From positions 186,001 to 250,000 of the forward strand of contig NW_025963606.1 of NCBI RefSeq assembly GCF_910591885.1: a stretch of DNA of 64,000 nucleotides. The letters are read 5' to 3'. The number at the start of each line of letters is the position of its first letter. Within the stretch, counting starts at the first letter, position 1. The notes under the pieces are model-generated. The model was given only the letters and a program-made list of their open reading frames with translations. It searched no databases and was not told the DNA's origin. Of the stretch, positions 54,901 through 64,000 are shown piece after piece. The position numbers and the translations under genes were made by a program. The stretch is from Bombus terrestris. Its lineage: Eukaryota; Arthropoda; Insecta; Hymenoptera; Apidae.

Positions 54901-57900
54901 AACGTGGGAAACCATGGAACAACGTGGGACAACGTGGGACACCGTTGGACATCGTTGGACAACGTGGGACAACGTGGGACAACGTGGGACAACGTGGGAC
55001 AACGTGGGACAACGTGGGACATCGTGGGACAACGTGGGACAACGTGGGACCACGTGGGACACCGTTGGACACCGTTGGACACCGTTGGACACCGTTGGAC
55101 ATCGTTGGACAACGTGGGACAACGTGGGACAACGTGGGACAACGTGGGACAACGTGGGACATCGTGGGACAACGTGGGACAACGTGGGACAACGTGGGAC
55201 AACGTGGGACATCGTTGGACACCGTGGGACAACGTGGGACACCGTTGGACATCGCTGGACACCGTTGGACATCGTTGGACACCGTGGGACAACGTGGGAC
55301 AACGTGGGACAACGTGGGACAACGTGGGACAACGTGGGACAACGTGGGACAACGTGGGACAACGTGGGACAACGTGGGACAACGTGGGACAACGTGGGAC
55401 AACGTGGGACAACGTGGGACAACGTGGGACAACGTGGGACATCGTGGGACAACGTGGGACAACGTGGGACAACGTGGGACAACGTGGGACAACGTGGGAC
55501 AACGTGGGACATCGTTGGACACCGTTGGACACCGTGGGACAACGTGGGACAACGTGGGACAACGTGGGACAACGTGGGACAACGTGGGACAACGTGGGAC
55601 AACGTGGGACAACGTGGGACAACGTGGGACAACGTGGGACAACGTGGGACAACGTGGGACACCGTTGGACATCGTTGGACACCGTGGGACAACGTGGGAC
55701 AACGTGGGACAACGTGGGACAACGTGGGACAACGTGGGACACCGTTGGACATCGTTGGACACCGTGGGACAACGTGGGACAACGTGGGCCAACCTGGGAC
55801 ACCGTTGGACACCGTTGGACACCGTTGGACACCGTTGGACATCGTTGGACACCGTGGGACAACGTGGGACAACGTGGGACAACGTGGGAAACCATGGAAC
55901 AACGTGGGACAACGTGGGACACCGTTGGACATCGTGGGACAACGTGGGACAACGTGGGACAACGTGGGACAACGTGGGACATCGTTGGACACCGTTGGAC
56001 ACCGTGGGACAACGTGGGACAACGTGGGACAACGTGGGACAACGTGGGACAACGTGGGACAACGTGGGACAACGTGGGACAACGTGGGACATCGTGGGAC
56101 AACGTGGGACAACGTGGGACAACGTGGGACAACGTGGGACGTCGTGGGACAACGTGGGACAACGTGGGACAACGTGGGACAACGTGGGACAACGTGGGAC
56201 ACCGTTGGACATCGTTGGGCACCGTGGGACAACGTGGGACAACGTGGGACAACGTGGGACACCGTTGGACACCGTTGGACACCGTTGGACACCGTTGGAC
56301 ACCGTTGGACATCGTTGGACACCGTGGGACAACGTGGGACAACGTGGGACAACGTGGGACAACGTGGGACAACGTGGGACAACGTGGGACAACGTGGGAC
56401 AACGTGGGACATCGTGGGACAACGTGGGACAACGTGGGACAACGTGGGACAACGTGGGACATCGTTGGACACCGTTGGACACCGTGGGACAACGTGGGAC
56501 AACGTGGGACAACGTGGGACAACGTGGGACAACGTGGGACAACGTGGGACAACGTGGGACAACGTGGGACATCGTGGGACAACGTGGGACAACGTGGGAC
56601 AACGTGGGACAACGTGGGACGTCGTGGGACAACGTGGGACAACGTGGGACAACGTGGGACAACGTGGGACAACGTGGGACACCGTTGGACATCGTTGGGC
56701 ACCGTGGGACAACGTGGGACAACGTGGGACAACGTGGGACACCGTTGGACACCGTTGGACACCGTTGGACACCGTTGGACACCGTTGGACATCGTTGGAC
56801 ACCGTGGGACAACGTGGGACAACGTGGGACAACGTGGGAAACCATGGAACAACGTGGGACAACGTGGGACACCGTTGGACATCGTCGGACAACGTGGGAC
56901 AACGTGGGACAACGTGGGACAACGTGGGACAACGTGGGACAACGTGGGACAACGTGGGACACCGTTGGACACCGTGGGACACCGTTGGACACCGTTGGAC
57001 ATCGTTGGACACCGTGGGACAACGTGGGACAACGTGGGACAACGTGGGACAACGTGGGACACCTTTGGACATCGCTGGACACCGTTGGACTTCGTTGGAC
57101 ACCGTGGGACAACGTGGGACAACGTGGGACAACGTGGGACAACGTGGGACAACGTGGGACAACGTGGGACAACGTGGGACAACGTGGGACAACGTGGGAC
57201 AACGTGGGACATCGTGGGACAACGTGGGACAACGTGGGACAACGTGGGACAACGTGGGACATCGTTGGACACCGTTGGACACCGTGGGACAACGTGGGAC
57301 AACGTGGGACAACGTGGGACAACGTGGGACAACGTGGGACAACGTGGGACAACGTGGGACAACGTGGGACATCGTGGGACAACGTGGGACAACGTGGGAC
57401 AACGTGGGACATCGTGGGACAACGTGGGACAACGTGGGACAACGTGGGACAACGTGGGACAACGTGGGACACCGTTGGACATCGTTGGACACCGTGGGAC
57501 AACGTGGGACAACGTGGGACAACGTGGGACACCGTTGGACACCGTTGGACACCGTTGGACACCGTTGGACACTGTTGGACATCGTTGGACACCGTGGGAC
57601 AACGTGGGACAACGTGGGACAACGTGGGAAACCATGGAACAACGTGGGACAACGTGGGACACCGTTGGACATCGTCGGACAACGTGGGACAACGTGGGAC
57701 AACGTGGGACAACGTGGGACAACGTGGGACAACGTGGGACAACGTGGGACAACGTGGGACAACGTGGGACAACGTGGGACATCGTGGGACAACGTGGGAC
57801 AACGTGGGACAACGTGGGACATCGTGGGACAACGTGGGACAACGTGGGACAACGTGGGACACCGTTGGACACCGTTGGACACCGTTGGACACCGTTGGAC

Positions 57901-60900
57901 ATCGTTGGACACCGTGGGACAACGTGGGACAACGTGGGACAACGTGGGAAACCATGGAACAACGTGGGACAACGTGGGACACCGTTGGACATCGTTGGAC
58001 ATCGTTGGACACCGTGGGACAACGTGGGACAACGTGGGACACCGTTGGACATCGCTGGACACCGTTGGACATCGTTGGACACCGTGGGACAACGTGGGAC
58101 AACGTGGGACAACGTGGGACAACGTGGGACAACGTGGGACAACGTGGGACAACGTGGGACAACGTGGGACAACGTGGGACATCGTGGGACAACGTGGGAC
58201 AACGTGGGACAACGTGGGACAACGTGGGACATCGTTGGACACCGTTGGACACCGTGGGACAACGTGGGACAACGTGGGACAACGTGGGAAACCATGGAAC
58301 AACGTGGGACAACGTGGGACACCGTTGGACATCGTCGGACAACGTGGGACAACGTGGGACAACGTGGGACAACGTGGGACAACGTGGGACAACGTGGGAC
58401 AACGTGGGACACCGTTGGACATCGTTGGACATCGTTGGACACCGTGGGACAACGTGGGACAACGTGGGAAAACGTGGGACAACGTGGGACACCGTTGGAC
58501 ATCGCTGGACACCGTGGGACATCGTTGGACACCGTGGGACAACGTGGGACAACGTGGGACAACGTGGGACAACGTGGGACAACGTGGGACAACGTGGGAC
58601 AACGTGGGACAACGTGGGAAAACGTGGGACAACGTGGGACACCGTTGGACATCGCTGGACACCGTTGGACATCGTTGGACACCGTGGGACAACGTGGGAC
58701 AACGTGGGACAACGTGGGACAACGTGGGACAACGTGGGACAACGTGGGACAACGTGGGACAACGTGGGACAACGTGGGACAACGTGGGACAACGTGGGAC
58801 ACCGTGGGACAACGTGGGACAACGTGGGACAACGTGGGACAACGTGGGACAACGTGGGACAACGTGGGACAACGTGGGACAACGTGGGAAAACGTGGGAC
58901 AACGTGGGACACCGTTGGACATCGCTGGACACCGTTGGACATCGTTGGACACCGTGGGACAACGTGGGACAACGTGGGACAACGTGGGACAACGTGGGAC
59001 AACGTGGGACAACGTGGGACAACGTGGGACAACGTGGGACAACGTGGGACAACGTGGGACAACGTGGGACAACGTGGGACAACGTGGGACAACGTGGGAC
59101 AACGTGGGACAACGTGGGACAACGTGGGACAACGTGGGACACCGTTGGACACCGTTGGACACCGTTGGACACCGTTGGACATCGTTGGACACCGTGGGAC
59201 AACGTGGGACAACGTGGGACAACGTGGGAAACCATGGAACAACGTGGGACAACGTGGGAAACCATGGAACAACGTGGGACAACGTGGGACACCGTTGGAC
59301 ATCGTTGGACATCGTTGGACACCGTGGGACAACGTGGGACAACGTGGGACAACGTGGGACAACGTGGGACAACGTGGGACAACGTGGGACAACGTGGGAC
59401 ACCGTTGGACATCGTTGGACACCGTGGGACAACGTGGGACAACGTGGGACAACGTGGGACAACGTGGGACAGCGTGGGACACCGTTGGACATCGTTGGAC
59501 ACCGTGGGACAACGTGGGACAACGTGGGCCAACCTGGGACACCGTTGGACACCGTTGGACACCGTTGGACACCGTTGGACATCGTTGGACACCGTGGGAC
59601 AACGTGGGACAACGTGGGACAACGTGGGAAACCATGGAACAACGTGGGACAACGTGGGACACCGTTGGACAACGTGGGACAACGTGGGACAACGTGGGAC
59701 AACGTGGGACAACGTGGGACAACGTGGGACACCGGTGGACATCGTTGGACACCGTGGGACAACGTGGGACAACGTGGGACAACGTGGGACAACGTGGGAC
59801 AGCGTGGGACACCGTTGGACATCGTTGGACACCGTGGGACAACGTGGGACAACGTGGGCCAACCTGGGACACCGTTGGACACCGTTGGACACCGTTGGAC
59901 ACCGTTGGACATCGTTGGACACCGTGGGACAACGTGGGACAACGTGGGACAACGTGGGAAACCATGGAACAACGTGGGACAACGTGGGACACCGTTGGAC
60001 ATCGTTGGACAACGTGGGACAACGTGGGACAACGTGGGACAACGTGGGACAACGTGGGACAACGTGGGACATCGTGGGACAACGTGGGACAACGTGGGAC
60101 CACGTGGGACACCGTTGGACACCGTTGGACACCGTTGGACACCGTTGGACATCGTTGGACAACGTGGGACAACGTGGGACAACGTGGGACAACGTGGGAC
60201 AACGTGGGACATCGTGGGACAACGTGGGACAACGTGGGACAACGTGGGACAACGTGGGACATCGTTGGACACCGTGGGACAACGTGGGACACCGTTGGAC
60301 ATCGCTGGACACCGTTGGACATCGTTGGACACCGTGGGACAACGTGGGACAACGTGGGACAACGTGGGACAACGTGGGACAACGTGGGACAACGTGGGAC
60401 AACGTGGGACAACGTGGGACAACGTGGGACAACGTGGGACAACGTGGGACAACGTGGGACAACGTGGGACAACGTGGGACAACGTGGGACATCGTGGGAC
60501 AACGTGGGACAACGTGGGACAACGTGGGACAACGTGGGACAACGTGGGACAACGTGGGACATCGTTGGACACCGTTGGACACCGTGGGACAACGTGGGAC
60601 AACGTGGGACAACGTGGGACAACGTGGGACAACGTGGGAAAACGTGGGACAACGTGGGACACCGTTGGACATCGCTGGACACCGTTGGACATCGTTGGAC
60701 ACCGTGGGACAACGTGGGACAACGTGGGACAACGTGGGACAACGTGGGACAACGTGGGACAACGTGGGACAACGTGGGACAACGTGGGAAAACGTGGGAC
60801 AACGTGGGACACCGTTGGACATCGCTGGACACCGTTGGACATCGTTGGACACCGTGGGACAACGTGGGACAACGTGGGACAACGTGGGACAACGTGGGAC

Positions 60901-63900
60901 AACGTGGGACAACGTGGGACAACGTGGGACAACGTGGGACAACGTGGGACAACGTGGGACAACGTGGGACAACGTGGGACAACGTGGGACAACGTGGGAC
61001 AACGTGGGACAACGTGGGACAACGTGGGACACCGTTGGACACCGTTGGACACCGTTGGACATCGTTGGACACCGTGGGACAACGTGGGACAACGTGGGAC
61101 AACGTGGGAAACCATGGAACAACGTGGGACAACGTGGGACATCGTGGGACAACGTGGGACAACGTGGGACAACGTGGGAAACCATGGAACAACGTGGGAC
61201 AACGTGGGACACCGTTGGACATCGTTGGACATCGTTGGACACCGTGGGACAACGTGGGACAACGTGGGAAAACGTGGTACAACGTGGGACACCGTTGGAC
61301 ATCGCTGGACACCGTTGGACATCGCTGGACACCGTTGGACATCGTTGGACACCGTGGGACAACGTGGGACAACGTGGGACCACGTGGGACAACGTGGGAC
61401 AACGTGGGACAACGTGGGACAACGTGGGACATCGTGGGACAACGTGGGACAACGTGGGACAACGTGGGACAACGTGGGACAACGTGGGAAACCATGGAAC
61501 AACGTGGGACAACGTGGGACACCGTTGGACAACGTGGGACAACGTGGGACAACGTGGGACAACGTGGGACAACGTGGGACAACGTGGGACACCGTTGGAC
61601 ATCGTTGGACACCGTGGGACAACGTGGGACAACGTGGGACAACGTGGGACAACGTGGGACAGCGTGGGACACCGTTGGACATCGTTGGACACCGTGGGAC
61701 AACGTGGGACAACGTGGGCCAACCTGGGACACCGTTGGACACCGTTGGACACCGTTGGACACCGTTGGACATCGTTGGACACCGTGGGACAACGTGGGAC
61801 AACGTGGGACAACGTGGGAAACCATGGAACAACGTGGGACAACGTGGGACACCGTTGGACATCGTTGGACAACGTGGGACACCGTGGGACAACGTGGGAC
61901 AACGTGGGACAACGTGGGACAACGTGGGACACCGTGGGACAACGTGGGACAACGTGGGACAACGTGGGACAACGTTGGACACCGTTGGACACCGTTGGAC
62001 ACCGTTGGACATCGTTGGACAACGTGGGACAACGTGGGACAACGTGGGACAACGTGGGACAACGTGGGACAACGTGGGACAACGTGGGACAACGTGGGAC
62101 AACGTGGGACAACGTGGGACATCGTTGGACACCGTGGGACAACGTGGGACACCGTTGGACATCGCTGGACACCGTTGGACATCGTTGGACACCGTGGGAC
62201 AACGTGGGACAACGTGGGACAACGTGGGACAACGTGGGACAACGTGGGACAACGTGGGACAACGTGGGACAACGTGGGACAACGTGGGACAACGTGGGAC
62301 AACGTGGGACAACGTGGGACAACGTGGGACAACGTGGGACAACGTGGGACATCGTGGGACAACGTGGGACAACGTGGGACAACGTGGGACAACGTGGGAC
62401 AACGTGGGACAACGTGGGACATCGTTGGACACCGTTGGACACCGTGGGACAACGTGGGACAACGTGGGACAACGTGGGACAACGTGGGACAACGTGGGAC
62501 AACGTGGGACAACGTGGGACAACGTGGGACAACGTGGGACAACGTGGGACAACGTGGGACAACGTGGGACACCGTTGGACATCGTTGGACACCGTGGGAC
62601 AACGTGGGACAACGTGGGACAACGTGGGACAACGTGGGACAACGTGGGACACCGTTGGACATCGTTGGACACCGTGGGACAACGTGGGACAACGTGGGAC
62701 AACCTGGGACACCGTTGGACACCGTTGGACACCGTTGGACACCGTTGGACATCGTTGGACACCGTGGGACAACGTGGGACAACGTGGGACAACGTGGGAA
62801 ACCATGGAACAACGTGGGACAACGTGGGACACCGTTGGACATCGTTGGACAACGTGGGACAACGTGGGACAACGTGGGACAACGTGGGACAACGTGGGAC
62901 ACCGTTGGACACCGTGGGACACCGTTGGACACCGTTGGACATCGTTGGACACCGTGGGACAACGTGGGACAACGTGCGACAGCGTGGGACAACGTGGGAC
63001 AACGTGGGACAACGTGGGACAACGTGGGACAACGTGGGACAACGTGGGACAACGTGGGACAACGTGGGAAACCATGGAACAACGTGGGACAACGTGGGAA
63101 ACCATGGAACAACGTGGGACAACGTGGGACACCGTTGGACATCGTTGGACATCGTTGGACACCGTGGGACAACGTGGGACAACGTGGGAAAACGTGGGAC
63201 AACGTGGGACACCGTTGGACATCGCTGGACACCGTTGGACATCGTTGGACACCGTGGGACAACGTGGGACAACGTGGGACAACGTGGGACAACGTGGGAC
63301 AACGTGGGACAACGTGGGACAACGTGGGACAACGTGGGACAACGTGGGACATCGTGGGACAACGTGGGACAACGTGGGACAACGTGGGACAACGTGGGAC
63401 ATCGTTGGACACCGTTGGACACCGTGGGACAACGTGGGACAACGTGGGACAACGTGGGACAACGTGGGACAACGTGGGACAACGTGGGACAACGTGGGAC
63501 AACGTGGGACAACGTGGGACAACGTGGGACAACGTGGGACAACGTGGGACATCGTGGGACAACGTGGGACAACGTGGGACAACGTGGGACAACGTGGGAC
63601 AACGTGGGAAACCATGGAACAACGTGGGACAACGTGGGACACCGTTGGACAACGTGGGACAACGTGGGACAACGTGGGACAACGTGGGACAACGTGGGAC
63701 AACGTGGGACACCGTTGGACAACGTGGGACAACGTGGGACAACGTGGGACAACGTGGGACAACGTGGGACAACGTGGGACACCGGTGGACATCGTTGGAC
63801 ACCGTGGGACAACGTGGGACAACGTGGGACAACGTGGGACAACGTGGGACAACGTGGGACAACGTGGGACAACGTGGGACAGCGTGGGACACCGTTGGAC

Positions 63901-64000
63901 ATCGTTGGACACCGTGGGACAACGTGGGACAACGTGGGCCAACCTGGGACACCGTTGGACACCGTTGGACACCGTTGGACACCGTTGGACATCGTTGGAC
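48901..64000. repeat. HOR domain 4 (K-marked modules)
   Basis: Unit K, aacctgggac, occurs at 48911, 49411, 50381, 51611, 52731, 53581, 54811, 55791, 59531, 59861, 61721, 62701 and 63941, nearly always as the string C-D-A-J-K. It is absent from 1-26 kb and from 27.2-48.9 kb. The rare pair aacgtgcgac-N occurs at 50661, 53861 and 62971, each 270-280 bp after a K. The variant accggtggac occurs at 51481, 54651, 59731 and 63781. The array runs off the window end unchanged. Confidence 0.75.
55931..56840. repeat. 480-bp-period tandem duplication
   Basis: Bases 55931-56360 match 56411-56840 unit for unit at an offset of 480 bp. The rare units gtcgtgggac (56141/56621) and atcgttgggc (56211/56691) are both copied. 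I saw no difference inside the matched 430 bp, so this looks like one of the youngest duplications in the window. Confidence 0.85.

Larger units (their letters stand above)
1..64000. repeat. 10-bp satellite array, consensus aacgtgggac (whole window)
   Basis: Every 10-base block is the consensus or differs from it by one to three substitutions. Of the first 60 units, 42 are exact. The unit is A3 C2 G4 T1: 60% GC, 70% purine, with G exceeding C two to one on this strand. Each consensus unit carries one CpG (positions 3-4) and one GGG (positions 6-8). Substitutions cluster at positions 2 (a to c or t) and 6 (g to t); whole-unit gains and losses are common, while shifts of other lengths occur only near 34.45 kb. 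Variants recur in fixed strings, so the array is a higher-order repeat and not a homogeneous one. This fits a eukaryotic satellite maintained by unequal exchange or conversion. No gene, structural RNA or unique sequence interrupts it. The species and chromosomal position cannot be read from the window. Confidence 0.98.

Noticed and set aside
57081..57110. CENP-B box, from ttcgttgga at 57091 and the related atcgttgga in every C unit
   Set aside because: The left half resembles the box, but the required CGGG in the right half reads CCGT here. The spacing is also imposed by the 10-bp unit. A match of this size is expected in such a repeat.
1..64000. Very long open reading frames on both strands as protein genes (up to more than 12,000 codons)
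   Set aside because: All frames of both strands are open for the same arithmetic reason and encode the same decapeptide. Starts are arbitrary GTG or ATG codons inside repeats. There is no non-repeat domain, signal peptide, splice signal or terminator.
1..64000. CRISPR array or iteron-type origin
   Set aside because: There are no spacers between repeats, the unit is only 10 bp, and no cas or rep gene is present.
1..64000. Telomeric repeat
   Set aside because: The unit is not a TTAGGG-like, TTTAGGG-like or other known telomere motif. It is longer and shows higher-order structure typical of internal satellites.
1..64000. Bacterial or phage origin
   Set aside because: Uninterrupted 64-kb arrays of a 10-bp unit without any gene are not known to me in bacteria or phages. 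I could not name a eukaryotic species either, so none is given.
1..64000. tRNA, rRNA or other structured RNA genes
   Set aside because: No non-repeat sequence exists to hold them, and the unit has almost no self-complementarity beyond ACGT and CCACGTGG.

Overview
All 64,000 bases are one tandem array of a 10-bp unit, consensus aacgtgggac, repeated head to tail about 6,400 times. I see no gene, RNA gene, transposon, CRISPR array, unique spacer or flanking single-copy DNA. It starts and ends inside the array. This is the organisation of a simple-sequence satellite in a eukaryotic genome (heterochromatic, pericentromeric, subtelomeric or sex-chromosome type), probably from a long-read assembly. 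Nothing in the sequence identifies the species.

The units form a small alphabet. I use these letters: A aacgtgggac (consensus; 42 of the first 60 units), B accgttggac, C atcgttggac, D accgtgggac, E atcgtgggac, F aacgtgggaa, G accatggaac, H atcgctggac, I cacgtgggac, J aacgtgggcc, K aacctgggac, L aacgcgggac, M gacgtgggac, N agcgtgggac, T tacgtgggac. Variation is mostly at unit positions 2 and 6. The letters occur in fixed strings (B-B-B-B-C-D, F-G, B-H-B-C-D, E-A-A-I), and these strings make up a higher-order repeat (HOR). HOR modules of about 0.5 to 4 kb are copied, locally reshuffled and shortened or lengthened by whole units.

Layout by diagnostic units: (1) about 1-19,460 is rich in B-H-B-C-D and holds five E-T junctions and three atcgtgggag units; (2) 19,461-34,450 holds J...L modules and a 4.18-kb tandem duplication at 27.5-34.5 kb; (3) 34,451-34,520 is the only place where the 10-bp register breaks; (4) 34,521-48,900 holds further J...L modules and a clean 2.98-kb tandem duplication (37.8-43.8 kb); (5) 48,901-64,000 is marked by unit K, which recurs at alternating spacings of about 980 and 1,230 bp, and also holds a 480-bp-period duplication at 55.9-56.8 kb.

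Very long open reading frames exist in all frames on both strands. They are an arithmetic by-product: the unit has no stop codon and 10 is not a multiple of 3. I annotate no CDS. Properties that could matter biologically are a CpG every 10 bp, a GGG every 10 bp (fitting the G3-N7 quadruplex pattern), and dense matches to ACGTG, CACGTG and CGTGGGAA binding-site cores. Their function is untested. All HOR boundaries were read by eye and are good to a few units.
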